In this document: positions 1 through 8,668 of the stretch, piece after piece | Layout: every line of letters starts with the position of its first letter | Position numbering within the stretch: the first letter of the stretch is position 1 | DNA from: an uncultured Actinomycetes bacterium | GTDB taxonomy: Bacteria; Actinomycetota; Actinomycetes; Nanopelagicales; Nanopelagicaceae | Direction of reading: 5' to 3' | NCBI GenBank assembly: GCA_903843225.1 | Contig: CAIMOX010000013.1 | Span: forward strand, 1-64,000 | DNA length: 64,000 bases | The notes under the pieces: model-generated | Told to the model about the DNA's origin: nothing | The model's input: the letters and a program-made list of their open reading frames with translations, nothing else | Databases searched by the model: none | Made by a program: the position numbers and the translations under genes

Positions 1-474
1 AGTTTCTGCGACGAAGCTTTGAGCTTCTGATGGTTTGGTCGCTACGCCAGGTGCGTGAACGCCATCTTTACCGCCAATCTCACCGAGTTCGACTTCGATT
101 GTGGCTCCGTACTCTTTACATAATTTCGCCATTCGCGCACTGGCAGCGACATTATCTGCATAAGAAAGCTTTGAGCCATCGAACATCACAGAATCAAAGC
201 CAAGGTCGAGCGCCTCACGGATTAACTCTTCGCTTTCAGAGTGATCGAGGTGAACCGAGAGTGGAAGCGATGAGGACCGTGCGATAGCAAGGGTTGCAGT
301 GCCGATTGGCTTAAGAGAGCCATGGAACTTTACGGCGTTCTCAGAGACCTGAAGGATCGTGGGAAGGCCTGCGATCTCTGCACCAGCAACGATCGCCTCT
401 GCATGCTCGAGGTGAATGACGTTAAATGCACCGATTGCGCCGGTCGAACTCTTGATGAGATCAAGTGATGACAA
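1..474 (-). CDS. Class II fructose/tagatose-bisphosphate aldolase (partial, N-terminal part)
   Basis: Zinc-dependent class II aldolase that would split fructose-1,6- or tagatose-1,6-bisphosphate into DHAP and glyceraldehyde-3-phosphate. The 158 visible codons run off the left window edge. They contain TGAIGAFNV near the start, the zinc-ligand region SVHLDHSE, the GFDSVMFDGS block and EVELGEIGG, all in the order of the KbaY/GatY/FbaA family. I chose the TTG start at 474 because an AGAGGAGG ribosome site lies 8 bases upstream, inside the end of the deoR-family gene, so the two genes overlap by 14 bases. It is the promoter-distal visible gene of the leftward amino-sugar operon, which favours an AgaY/KbaY role on tagatose-1,6-bisphosphate over glycolytic FBA; the sequence alone cannot separate the two. 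Confidence 0.85.
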   Translation of the reverse strand, partial: MSSLDLIKSSTGAIGAFNVIHLEHAEAIVAGAEIAGLPTILQVSENAVKFHGSLKPIGTATLAIARSSSLPLSVHLDHSESEELIREALDLGFDSVMFDGSKLSYADNVAASARMAKLCKEYGATIEVELGEIGGKDGVHAPGVATKPSEAQSFVAET

Positions 475-1252
475 CTTCAACGCCTCCTCTTTCTAGCTCT
501 TTAATAATCTTAGGGCTCAGACCTGAGTCAGTGATGATCATATCGATATCGCTCACCGGAGAGATTACGGCAAAGGAAGATCTTTCGAACTTCGATGAGT
601 CGGTCACTACAATAACTTTCTTCGCACGTGCTGCAATTTGGCGATTAACTCGAGCCTCATCCTCATGACGTGCGCCGGCGCCACTTTCGAGATTAAATGA
701 TTCAACACCGAGGAAGGCGATATCAATCATTACTTCATTGAGAACCGCTTCAGCGTAGGGGCCAGTTAATTCATACGATTGTGGTCTTGCGACTCCGCCG
801 GTCACAACAATTTTTATCTGGTGTCTCACGGTGAGCTCGGTTGCAATGTTGAGCGCATTTGTCACGATGGTGAGTGCAGGTTGTTCACCTGGCTCGCCAG
901 GTGCGAACTCAGGATTAGCTGCGAGTGCGCGAGAGATCTCGGTTGTCGTGGTTCCGCCGTTTATCCCGATTACCTGATGGCGAGATACGAGTGATGAGGC
1001 ATAGGCCGCGATTCGCTGCTTAGATTCATCGGCTTTGGCAATGCGGTAGCTGATTGGAAGGCGAAATGATCCAGCCGTTGCAGTTGCGCCACCGTGGGTA
1101 CGATTGACGAGTTGCCGCTCTGCCAGAGTATCGAGATCGCGCCTGATAGTTGCAACTGAGACTTGTAGCTGCACCGAAGCGTCATCTACTGCGATCTCAC
1201 CTGATTCAACAACGAGTTCTAAGAGGGCATCTAACCGACCCTGTCGACTCAC
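461..1252 (-). CDS. DeoR-family sugar operon repressor (AgaR-like)
   Basis: Transcription regulator of the DeoR family, 263 aa. An N-terminal winged helix-turn-helix (about residues 1-57, with VSVATIRRDL as recognition helix) is followed by the DeoR sensor domain, which binds sugar phosphates; its GGTTTTE phosphate-binding loop is at 99-105 and FLGV at 180-183. The GTG start overlaps the stop of the upstream permease gene (GTGA). Being in the operon, between importer and aldolase genes, it probably controls this leftward operon and the divergent SIS/GH4/nagA operon through the 4355-4582 control region. The AgaR-like label is from context; the inducer is not visible in the sequence. Confidence 0.88.
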   Translation of the reverse strand: MSRQGRLDALLELVVESGEIAVDDASVQLQVSVATIRRDLDTLAERQLVNRTHGGATATAGSFRLPISYRIAKADESKQRIAAYASSLVSRHQVIGINGGTTTTEISRALAANPEFAPGEPGEQPALTIVTNALNIATELTVRHQIKIVVTGGVARPQSYELTGPYAEAVLNEVMIDIAFLGVESFNLESGAGARHEDEARVNRQIAARAKKVIVVTDSSKFERSSFAVISPVSDIDMIITDSGLSPKIIKELERGGVEVVIT

Positions 1253-2091
1253 TTAACTGAACCCGCTGTGAGTCCGCCAACGAGCCACTTCTCGATCAAC
1301 GCGAACATAATGACTACTGGGATGATCGCAATAAGTGAGCCAGCGAAGAGGTAGTTCCACTGCACCTGGTACTGACCAATAAGTGATGTCAAGCCAACCG
1401 TGAGTGGTTCGTGCTTAACATCCGATGTCAGCGTCAACGCAATCACAAATTCATTCCACGCTGCAATAAAGGTAAAGATAAATGCCGTAACAAGACCTGG
1501 GAGAGCCAATGGCAAGATGACTCGACGCAATGTACCCCAGCGAGATGCGCCATCAATCCACGCCGCTTCTTCGATATCAAAAGGAATCGACGAGAAGAAG
1601 CTAGAGAGAATCCAAACAGAAAATGCCATATTGAACGCTGCATAGATCAAGATCAGCGCCAAATAAGTATTAACCAGGTGGAACTTCACGATTTCTCTAA
1701 AGATTCCTACGACAAGCGCGGTTGGGCTAAACATTTGAGTAATGAGTACGAGTAGTAAGAAGGCGGTACGTCCGCGGAAACGGTTACGCGCAACATAGTA
1801 AGCGGCGGGTACAGCGCAGATCAGAACAATGACAGTCGCACAGAATGCGATAAAGAATGATGATTTAAGATATTGCGCTAACGGGATGATCTTCCAGACT
1901 TCGATGTAATTATGGAAGGACCAAACTTTTGGAGTGTAGGTACCCGGGATGGCGGTGATCTCTGACTTCGGCTTGAGCGAGGTCAACAACATATGGATAT
2001 ATGGCGCAGTGAAGAGCAGCCCAATGATGTAGCCCGAGATCGCAAGCGACACCTTGCGACCAGTGAAGCGCTTGGTGCGAAGTGAACTCAT
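1249..2091 (-). CDS. Sugar ABC transporter permease, MalG/UgpE type
   Basis: Inner-membrane subunit of a CUT1 carbohydrate importer, about 280 aa with six predicted membrane helices and the cytoplasmic EAA loop near the C-terminus (EEAAWIDGASRWGTLRRVILP), the contact site for the ATPase. It ends in GGLTAGSVK, typical of MalG-like permeases. I chose the ATG at 2091 because a GGAGG site lies 7 bases upstream; the first in-frame ATG at 2109 overlaps that site. The start overlaps the stop of the partner permease (ATGA). It works with the permease at 2088-3008 and the binding protein at 3092-4354. No ATPase gene lies nearby. Confidence 0.92.
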   Translation of the reverse strand: MSSLRTKRFTGRKVSLAISGYIIGLLFTAPYIHMLLTSLKPKSEITAIPGTYTPKVWSFHNYIEVWKIIPLAQYLKSSFFIAFCATVIVLICAVPAAYYVARNRFRGRTAFLLLVLITQMFSPTALVVGIFREIVKFHLVNTYLALILIYAAFNMAFSVWILSSFFSSIPFDIEEAAWIDGASRWGTLRRVILPLALPGLVTAFIFTFIAAWNEFVIALTLTSDVKHEPLTVGLTSLIGQYQVQWNYLFAGSLIAIIPVVIMFALIEKWLVGGLTAGSVK

Positions 2092-3008
2092 TCGCTCGCC
2101 TCCTTCCACTTAGATACCTTGAGGAAGGCCATGATGAAGAGCAAAATAATCATGAAATTGATCGTTGCCATGGATGCCGATGCCCCAATGTTTTGATCGC
2201 GGAATGAGAGTTTGTAAGCGAGGGTGGTGGTTGTATCTGTGGCATATCCCGGACCACCACCGGTGATAACCCAGATAATAGGGAATGAGTTAAAGACGTT
2301 GATGAGATTGATAACGGTCGACACCAAGAGCGCTGGACGAAGTAACGGGAAGATAATCGTGCGATAACGCTGGAACCCAGTAGCGCCATCAACGGTGGCC
2401 GCCTCCAAGATATCTTCTGGGACTGTCGTGAGCCCAGCAAGAATGACATATGCGGTAAAAGGAACCGATACAAAGACTGCAACGACCATCAGCCAGATAA
2501 AGGATTGAGTGGTATTTCCGAGCCAGTCGATCGGCTCTTTAATAATATGAAGATCTAGACAGAGCGTATTGAGAATTCCATAAAAGCTATCGAGGATCCA
2601 GCGCCAGCTTGTCGCCGTCATCACAACTGATGCAGCCCACGGAACAATAATTGCGTAGCGGACAAATTTACGGCCCGGGAATTTTGAGTGAAGAATTTGC
2701 GCAACTGGAAGTGAGATCAAAACTGTGGCCAAGACAATGACAACGACCCAGAGAAGGGTACGTGTCATTACTGGAATTAAATCTGGATTCTTAAAGAGGA
2801 CTCGGTAGTTAGTTAACCCGTTCCACTTCTTCATAAACCCGGTTTGATCGACATCATGGAATGAGGTGCGAATCATCTCGTAAGCAGGATAAAGAACCAT
2901 CACAACAATCATGACGATGACGGGAGCTATCCACGGCAACGCACCGAAGCGACTCTTATTGAGAGAACTCTTTTTGCTACTCACGTGAATTAGTTGCTTC
3001 CTTCTCAT
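2088..3008 (-). CDS. Sugar ABC transporter permease, MalF/UgpA type
   Basis: Second permease of the CUT1 importer, with six predicted helices, a large periplasmic loop after the first helix and the EAA motif (ILEAATVDGATGFQRYRTI). The frame is open up to 3056, but a GC-rich hairpin (3028-3053) fills the first codons there, so translation probably begins after it. Candidates are ATG at 3020, ATG at 3008 (used here, no clear ribosome site) and GTG at 2984 (weak AGAAGGA about 14 bases upstream). The product pairs with the MalG-type permease, whose start overlaps its stop codon. Confidence 0.87.
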   Translation of the reverse strand: MRRKQLIHVSSKKSSLNKSRFGALPWIAPVIVMIVVMVLYPAYEMIRTSFHDVDQTGFMKKWNGLTNYRVLFKNPDLIPVMTRTLLWVVVIVLATVLISLPVAQILHSKFPGRKFVRYAIIVPWAASVVMTATSWRWILDSFYGILNTLCLDLHIIKEPIDWLGNTTQSFIWLMVVAVFVSVPFTAYVILAGLTTVPEDILEAATVDGATGFQRYRTIIFPLLRPALLVSTVINLINVFNSFPIIWVITGGGPGYATDTTTTLAYKLSFRDQNIGASASMATINFMIILLFIMAFLKVSKWKEASE

Positions 3009-3027
3009 CAAAACTACCATTGAAATA

Positions 3028-3053
3028 GGGGCCGATGATTTCTCACCGGCCCC
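3028..3053 (-). terminator. GC-rich hairpin between SBP and permease genes
   Basis: Perfect 7-bp stem GGGGCCG / CGGCCCC with a 12-base loop, followed on the minus strand by TATTT. It lies 38 bases after the binding-protein stop codon and just before the permease. It probably works as a partial terminator or 3' mRNA stabiliser that leaves more binding protein than permease. Hairpins sit at the same place in the other two importer operons of this window. Confidence 0.65.
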
Positions 3054-3091
3054 CATAGAGTAACTAGGGCTTGCTGACTATCAAAAGGATG

Positions 3092-4354
3092 TTATCCCTT
3101 TGCAGCCTCAGCCTTTGCCTGTAGATCTGCGAGCGTCTTAGTTGGGTTTGAAGAGATCAAACCAACGCTCTGCTGAATGGCACCCTTCACAGCGTTCCAT
3201 GTTGCGATATCTCCTGGGTAGAAGATCGCGTTTGGAAGCAATGCGATGAATGGAGCAAGTGCAGGATCCTTAGCAGCTACAGCTCCAGCAGACTTTGTTG
3301 CTGGGATGAAGCCACCAGCAGCCTTGAGGAATGCTGCGTAGTTAGCAGGCTGGTACAAGAAGTCCATGAACTTCTGGATCTCAGCTTGGTGACCATTTGC
3401 CTTGTAAGCGGTGAAGTAATCCTGAACTCCAAGAGTTACAGCCTTCTGGCCAGTGTTGTGAACGAATGAACCTGTTCCAACATTGAGCTTATCTCCGCCA
3501 TTTGCCTTCAACCATGAACCGAGGAAGACAGAACCGTTGATGAATGCAGCCTTGCCAGCAGCGAAGAGTGTCTGTGCACAAGCTGTGCGATCACACTTAG
3601 CAGGGTTTGGCTCAGTCAACTTGTTATCAACGAGCTTCTTGATGAAGGTTGATGCTTCAACGTTCGCCTTTGAGTTAAGGGTCCACTTGCCGGTTGTGTA
3701 GTCGTAGAGACGGCCACCGTTTCCGCCAGCCCAGATAGAGAACTCAGCTTGAGCTTCTTCTGGTCCTAGTGGAAGTGCATATGGATATACGCCTGGAACC
3801 TTCTTCTTGATTGTTGTAAGTACTGAATAGAGCTCGCCCCATGTAGTTGGGAGCTTTGTGATTCCAGCCTTTGTAAGGATGTCCTTGTTGAAGAAGAGTG
3901 CACGAGCTGAAGCTAAGTCAGGCACTGCATACGCAGTTCCGTTGTACTTAGAGTTATTCAAGAATGTTGGGATGATATCTGCAAGTGTTGAAGCTGAAAC
4001 CATCTCGCTGGCCTTGTAAAGAAGACCGGCAGCTGCTGGAGCTGAGTAGTCACCCTTGTTAACGATGTCAGGAGTCTGTCCTGTTGCAATAAGAGTCTTG
4101 ACCTTGTCATCGATTGTGTCCCAAGAGACGACGTTGACGGTCATGGTGATGCCAGGGTTTGCCGCATGGAAAGCAGCAGAGAGCGCATCCCATTGTGCTT
4201 GCTGTGTCTTTCCATCTCCTGGATAGTCGGCAGCGACCATCTTGAGATCAACTGTTGCAGCATGTGCAGCGACATTCATAGAGATCGAGACCGATCCTGC
4301 GAGTGCAGCAGCAAGAGCAAGCGCAATGGTGCGCTTGGTTGAAGAAGCCTTCAT
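3092..4354 (-). CDS. Extracellular sugar-binding protein of ABC importer (CUT1, SBP family 1)
   Basis: Solute-binding protein of about 420 aa that would capture a sugar outside the membrane and hand it to the permeases at 1249-3008. It has an Ala-rich signal peptide ending AAHA-ATVDLK, then a typical family-1 fold (VVSWDTIDDKVKTLIATGQ, LFFNKDILTKAGI, PTTWGELYSVLT). The ORF can begin at GTG 4366, but the ATG at 4354 gives the normal signal-peptide length. It is the first gene of the leftward operon, so its promoter should lie in the 228-base region shared with the divergent SIS gene. The substrate is not readable from sequence; an amino sugar or oligosaccharide is inferred from neighbours. Confidence 0.9.
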   Translation of the reverse strand: MKASSTKRTIALALAAALAGSVSISMNVAAHAATVDLKMVAADYPGDGKTQQAQWDALSAAFHAANPGITMTVNVVSWDTIDDKVKTLIATGQTPDIVNKGDYSAPAAAGLLYKASEMVSASTLADIIPTFLNNSKYNGTAYAVPDLASARALFFNKDILTKAGITKLPTTWGELYSVLTTIKKKVPGVYPYALPLGPEEAQAEFSIWAGGNGGRLYDYTTGKWTLNSKANVEASTFIKKLVDNKLTEPNPAKCDRTACAQTLFAAGKAAFINGSVFLGSWLKANGGDKLNVGTGSFVHNTGQKAVTLGVQDYFTAYKANGHQAEIQKFMDFLYQPANYAAFLKAAGGFIPATKSAGAVAAKDPALAPFIALLPNAIFYPGDIATWNAVKGAIQQSVGLISSNPTKTLADLQAKAEAAKG

Positions 4355-4498
4355 TCTGTATCTCACTTCCTGGGGCAGAACCCCAAGGTTGGTTTATCCG
4401 ACTCTCGCGCGGGGTCAGGCTCAGAGGCTGGCTCAGCGCATAGGTCAGCTGGTGAGAAGAGTTCACTCCTTAAAGGCGATGAAGTCAATCATTTGAAT

Positions 4499-4514
4499 GT
4501 AACTGTTTGGTAAC
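4499..4514. promoter_or_regulatory. Candidate DeoR-family operator in divergent promoter region
   Basis: GTAACTGTTTGGTAAC contains two copies of GTAAC spaced 11 bases start to start, about one helical turn, as is common for DeoR-type operators. It lies between the divergent first genes of the amino-sugar regulon and 33 bases upstream of the -35 box at 4547. Binding by the regulator at 461-1252 is an inference from position. Confidence 0.35.
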
Positions 4515-4546
4515 ATAAAAATACGATCAAAATAGTGCAGATTTTC

Positions 4547-4576
4547 TTGACTCAAGGCTCCCGGTACGCCTACCTT
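4547..4576 (+). promoter_or_regulatory. Sigma-70-type promoter of SIS operon, leaderless
   Basis: TTGACT (4547-4552), an 18-base spacer, TACCTT (4571-4576), then six bases to the ATG at 4583. Transcription would start at or next to the start codon, so the mRNA would be leaderless. There is no ribosome site before this ATG. Confidence 0.6.
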
Positions 4577-4582
4577 GCTCAC

Positions 4583-5458
4583 ATGACCCAATACCTATGT
4601 GAAACCGAGCTCGCTACCCAAGGCGATATCTGGCGCCAAACAGCCGCCTTCCTCCCATCAGTTGCCCATCTCCTCCCCAAGCATGGGGCGAGAGTCGCCG
4701 CCGTTGGCTGTGGAAGTTCGTGGTTTATGTCTCAGGGCTATGCCGCAGTGCGTGAAGCTGCTGGCAATGGCGAGACCGATTTCTATGCCGGATCTGAGTT
4801 CAACTACGGCCGTAAATATGACCACATCGTCATCATCACGCGATCAGGTACCACCACAGAGGTAATTGATGTTCTGAAGAAGACGAAGACCCCAACAACT
4901 GTGATCACCGCTGTTGCCGGCTCACCAGTCACAGAGCTAGCAACCCACTCCATCATCATGGATTTTGCCGATGAAGAGTCTGTCGTTCAGACCCGTTGGG
5001 CTACCGCAGCGCTCGGACTATTGCGCGCACACAATGGATTTGATTTAGCAGCCGCAGCAAAAGATGCTGAAGTTGCGATCACGAGTGACCTAGGTGACTT
5101 GGCAAAGGTGGAGCAGATCTCCTTCCTTGGCCATGGTTGGACCATTGCGCTCGCTCAAGAGGCGGGTCTCAAGACTCGTGAAGCTGCTCAATTTTGGTCA
5201 GAGGCTTATCCTCAACTTGATTACCGACACGGACCAATGTCAATCGCTCAAGCTGGTCGTGCCGTCTGGGTCTTTGGTGAACTTGACCCAAAGTTAGAGA
5301 AAGAAATCATTGCAACTGGCGCATTATTAGAGAAGAGTTCACTCGATCCGATGGCTCACCTCATTCGCGCACAGCGAGTAGCTATCGACATTGCAAAGCG
5401 GAAGGGCCTAGATCCTGATCATCCTCGTGGATTATCTCGATCAGTAATCCTGAGTTAA
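4583..5458 (+). CDS. SIS-domain sugar-phosphate isomerase/deaminase (AgaS- or GlmS-isomerase-like)
   Basis: 291 aa, two tandem SIS domains of the kind seen in the isomerase half of GlmS and in AgaS/FrlB deaminases. VGCGSSWF (41-48) and RSGTTTE (87-93) are the sugar-phosphate binding loops; EAYPQLDYRHGPMS carries the Glu and His typical of the GlmS-isomerase active site. There is no glutaminase domain, so it should deaminate and isomerise an amino-sugar phosphate (GalN-6-P to tagatose-6-P, or GlcN-6-P to fructose-6-P) rather than make one. I chose the ATG at 4583 over 4535 because a good promoter ends six bases before it. It is the first gene of the rightward operon and the expected step after NagA. 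Confidence 0.85.
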   Translation: MTQYLCETELATQGDIWRQTAAFLPSVAHLLPKHGARVAAVGCGSSWFMSQGYAAVREAAGNGETDFYAGSEFNYGRKYDHIVIITRSGTTTEVIDVLKKTKTPTTVITAVAGSPVTELATHSIIMDFADEESVVQTRWATAALGLLRAHNGFDLAAAAKDAEVAITSDLGDLAKVEQISFLGHGWTIALAQEAGLKTREAAQFWSEAYPQLDYRHGPMSIAQAGRAVWVFGELDPKLEKEIIATGALLEKSSLDPMAHLIRAQRVAIDIAKRKGLDPDHPRGLSRSVILS

Positions 5459-5466
5459 TTTTTTTT
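5429..5466 (+). terminator. Weak possible terminator at end of SIS gene
   Basis: GGATTA / TAATCC stem (5429-5434, 5445-5450) around a 10-base loop, overlapping the end of the gene; an eight-T run follows at 5459-5466. The stem is short and separated from the T run, so this could only partly stop transcription before the next binding-protein gene. Confidence 0.3.
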
Positions 5467-5549
5467 CGTCATTACGGAATGCACGTCACGCAGGACAGAT
5501 ACACAACCAGATAGATAAGACCACACAGAGAAGAAAGGCTAACCGAAAA

Positions 5550-6869
5550 ATGCTACAAGCAATAAAAGTTAGTAAAGGAACTAAAGGCGCTGCGATAGCT
5601 CTTTCTGTTGCATCAGCTCTTGGAGTTTCATCACTGGGAGCGCCTGCGAAGGCTGCAACGCCTGTGACTATTTCAGTCGTTTTGGCTGCACCTCCTCTAC
5701 CTGCTGCGATGCTCGCTGAGTTCACAAAGGCAACAGGAATCACTGTTAAATGGACCCAACTCGACTGGGATTCACTCCAGACAAAGATCGCCGCAGCCGC
5801 AACAGCAAACACCTACTTTGCCGATGCGACAGATGTCGACTGGTCTCGAGTAGGACAACTTGGAAAACTCAATTGGTTCCTACCGATGGAAAAATATATT
5901 GATACCAAGGCGCTAGCTGCTGATATGCCACAGCTTTCAAGCTTCTCCAAGAATGGCCATGTCGTAGGAATTCCTTACGACGCATCCTTTATGGTCACAA
6001 CAGTGAACAAGGTTCTCTTTGCTAAGGCCGGAATCACAAAACTTCCTACGACAATCGATCAATACACCAAGGACCTCAACACCATTAAGGCAAAGAACAT
6101 TGTGCAGTATCCATTGAATATTCCATTTGCTGCGGCAGAAGGTCTTTCAACATATTGGTACGAAACAACTGGCGCCTTTGGGGGCAACATCCTTGATGCA
6201 ACAGGAAAGCCACTCTTTACAGATCCAAAGAGTGCAGGTTATAAAGCTGCTGCATGGATGGTTAACGCTGTAAAGACTGGACTAGTTCCACCAGGAAATA
6301 TCAACGTTGCTGATAGCCAAGGTCAACAGACACTCATGGCTAAAGGAAAGTCTGCCTCGACATTTAGCGACTACTCTGGCAACGTCGGTTCACTCTACGA
6401 CGTTCCTGCTTCATCATCAGTAGTCCACCAAGTCCAATACTTGGCAACACCAGGAGTAACCGGCACTGCCGCAAATCTTGGTAACCCAGATGGAATTGGT
6501 ATTCCAGCCAAGGCTAAAAACCCAGAAGCTGCCGCCAAATTCATTAGCTGGTTCACCGATGGAAAGAATATGGCTGACTTTGCTGGTGCAAATGGAATTT
6601 CACGCACCTGGGTTGGTTACTTCTTCCCATCACGCTTATCCGGAATTGCGATCTTGAATAAGAAGGGATCGATTATCGGCGGAGATGTTCTAGCCGGAAT
6701 GCTGACGAATTCAGCGGCAGTATTCCCACAAGGAGCACCTGCCTGGTACCCAGAATTCTCAAGCGCTGTCTATACAAATCTCCACGCAGCTGCCGCAGGA
6801 ACTATGACGGTAGAAGCTGCTATTAAGGCTATGGGGGCAGTTGCCACCAAGCTTTCAAGCGGTAAATAG
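5550..6869 (+). CDS. Extracellular sugar-binding protein of second ABC importer
   Basis: 439 aa family-1 solute-binding protein. A signal peptide (hydrophobic stretch about 14-30, cleavage near APAKA-ATPVTIS) leads into the binding domain (FTKATGITVKWTQLDWDSLQ, VNKVLFAKAGITKLP, AAAKFISWF). An AAAGG site lies shortly before the ATG. It is distinct in sequence from the binding protein at 3092-4354, so this regulon carries two importers. It is followed by a strong hairpin and then two permeases. The ligand is unknown; the GH4 glycosidase downstream suggests an alpha-linked sugar or oligosaccharide. Confidence 0.9.
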   Translation: MLQAIKVSKGTKGAAIALSVASALGVSSLGAPAKAATPVTISVVLAAPPLPAAMLAEFTKATGITVKWTQLDWDSLQTKIAAAATANTYFADATDVDWSRVGQLGKLNWFLPMEKYIDTKALAADMPQLSSFSKNGHVVGIPYDASFMVTTVNKVLFAKAGITKLPTTIDQYTKDLNTIKAKNIVQYPLNIPFAAAEGLSTYWYETTGAFGGNILDATGKPLFTDPKSAGYKAAAWMVNAVKTGLVPPGNINVADSQGQQTLMAKGKSASTFSDYSGNVGSLYDVPASSSVVHQVQYLATPGVTGTAANLGNPDGIGIPAKAKNPEAAAKFISWFTDGKNMADFAGANGISRTWVGYFFPSRLSGIAILNKKGSIIGGDVLAGMLTNSAAVFPQGAPAWYPEFSSAVYTNLHAAAAGTMTVEAAIKAMGAVATKLSSGK

Positions 6870-6887
6870 AACCAAAATAGTCGAAGA

Positions 6888-6919
6888 AAATAGCCACCAG
6901 AGCGATCTGGTGGCTATTT
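6888..6919 (+). terminator. Perfect 14-bp hairpin between SBP and permease genes
   Basis: AAATAGCCACCAGA (6888-6901), loop GCGA, then its exact complement (6906-6919). It lies 18 bases after the binding-protein stop and before the AAAGGAGG ribosome site of the permease. It probably reduces read-through into the permeases or protects the upstream message from 3' decay. Confidence 0.7.
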
Positions 6920-6947
6920 CCGCTCATATCTCAAAGGAGGTGACCAG

Positions 6948-7820
6948 ATGAAAAAGAAGGTGGACCTTCTTCCGTACTTCTTGGTCTCCCCGTTGATCAT
7001 CTTTATTATCTGCTTAGCGCTGACTCCTGCGGTCTTCACCACCATCGCTGCATTCTTCAAGGTGCAGCCTCTTAATCCGCCAACTCACTTCTCTGGATTA
7101 GAAAACTTCCGGGATATTCTCCATAACGCTGAGGTTCGTTCCAGCCTTGGTAATACCTTCCTTTACATCATTATCGGCGTCACACTTTCTACGGTACTAG
7201 GCATCTTCTTTGCAGTAGTTCTGCAACGTAGGTTTACCGGCCGTTCAATCCTGATTGCGGTATTAATTCTTCCTTGGGCACTCCCCGGAGTCGTCGAAGG
7301 AATTCTTTGGACCGGCATCTGGGATGCTAATACCGGAGTACTAAATAGCGTTTTAAAATCTTTACATGTTATTGATCACTATCAAGTCTTCCTTGGGCAG
7401 AATAAATTCCTAACAATCCTTGCTATTGAGGTGGTCCAGGTCTGGCAAATAACGCCACTCTCCACAATTCTAATCTTGGCAGTCTTACAGAATATTCCTG
7501 ATGATCTCTATGAAGCGGCCACTATCGATGGCAGTGATGCTAAAAAATCATTCCTACATATTACGATGCCATTAATCCGCCCAGGGATAGCGATAGCCGT
7601 GGTTCAAGCGATCATCGCCACGCTAAATATTTTTGATCAGCCGTATATTTTAAATGGCGCAGCATCGACAGGTAACTCCTTAGCGATGGAGACTTATGCA
7701 GTGAGTTTCACAAACTTAAACTTTGGGCAGGGATATGCCCTATCGTTGTTGATCACTCTCTTTACTCTCTTTACCTCCGTCGTCATTGCTAAATTCATCT
7801 ATAAAAAAGTGGAATACTAA
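6948..7820 (+). CDS. Sugar ABC transporter permease, MalF/UgpA type
   Basis: 290 aa membrane protein with six predicted helices and the EAA loop YEAATIDGSDAKKSFLHITMP at about residues 187-207. The ribosome site AAAGGAGG is close to consensus and 9 bases upstream of the ATG. It pairs with the MalG-type permease, whose start overlaps its stop codon, and with the binding protein at 5550-6869. Confidence 0.92.
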   Translation: MKKKVDLLPYFLVSPLIIFIICLALTPAVFTTIAAFFKVQPLNPPTHFSGLENFRDILHNAEVRSSLGNTFLYIIIGVTLSTVLGIFFAVVLQRRFTGRSILIAVLILPWALPGVVEGILWTGIWDANTGVLNSVLKSLHVIDHYQVFLGQNKFLTILAIEVVQVWQITPLSTILILAVLQNIPDDLYEAATIDGSDAKKSFLHITMPLIRPGIAIAVVQAIIATLNIFDQPYILNGAASTGNSLAMETYAVSFTNLNFGQGYALSLLITLFTLFTSVVIAKFIYKKVEY

Positions 7821-8656
7821 TGAAGTTCCGGAATAAGGGTTTTCGTAGATTTGGTGTTGGGTTCATCCTCTCGTGGTCACTGATCCCCATTTATTGGGTT
7901 ATTAACACCAGTTTCCAGACGGATGCCCAGATCTCTGATACCCCAAGCCATTTATTGCCACCTACCCCAGGTTGGGCAAACTATAAAGCGCTCTTGATCG
8001 GCGATGGCGAACTACCGAGCCTGGTCCGACGTTCGGTCATTAATATTTTCATTGAGTGCATCGCCGCGACTGCGATTACGGTAATTCTCGCCTCACTTGC
8101 CGCCTACGCATTTGCGCGGATGGAGTTTAAGGGACGTAAGTTCTTCTTGTTCGTTGTGGTGATGACGATGGCATTTCCGACCTACACAACGCTCATTCCG
8201 ATGTACCGAATCATGGCGATGCTCCACCTCGTCAACACCTATTTAGGGATCATCCTTTGCTATGTCTCTGGATTCCTACCACTAGCAACATGGATTCTCT
8301 TTAGCTACATGCAGAGCTTGCCGGCGGCGATTGAAGAGGCAGGATCGGTCGATGGCGCATCAAGGATGCAGGTCTTTCGCTTAATTGTTCTGCCACTCAC
8401 CATGCCAGCGATCGCATCTACCGCTGTGATTACATTCCTCTTTGCGTGGGCACAGTTCATTTTCCCTCTGGTGCTCGCAAGTGATCAATCGACGCAGCCG
8501 CTTACAGTTATTGTTGCTGCGATTCAGGGTAGGCACGTCGTTCCATATTCACTCCTCAGCACTGCTGGAGTAATTGCCTTGAGCGTTCCGGCAGTTATCG
8601 CGCTCTTAACGAATCGTTTCATCGTAAGTGGTCTCATCAATGGCAGCGTCAAGTAA
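7820..8656 (+). CDS. Sugar ABC transporter permease, MalG/UgpE type
   Basis: 278 aa, six predicted helices, EAA loop EEAGSVDGASRMQVFRLIVLP and the usual GLINGSVK C-terminus. The start overlaps the stop of the MalF-type gene (TAATG), so the two are translationally coupled. It is followed after 12 bases by the GH4 gene, which links transport to hydrolysis of the imported sugar inside the cell. Confidence 0.92.
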   Translation: MKFRNKGFRRFGVGFILSWSLIPIYWVINTSFQTDAQISDTPSHLLPPTPGWANYKALLIGDGELPSLVRRSVINIFIECIAATAITVILASLAAYAFARMEFKGRKFFLFVVVMTMAFPTYTTLIPMYRIMAMLHLVNTYLGIILCYVSGFLPLATWILFSYMQSLPAAIEEAGSVDGASRMQVFRLIVLPLTMPAIASTAVITFLFAWAQFIFPLVLASDQSTQPLTVIVAAIQGRHVVPYSLLSTAGVIALSVPAVIALLTNRFIVSGLINGSVK

Positions 8657-8668
8657 AGGGGAATGGCT

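Noticed and set aside
30-287. Plus-strand frame of 85 codons
   Set aside because: It is antisense to the clear aldolase coding sequence and has no recognisable features.
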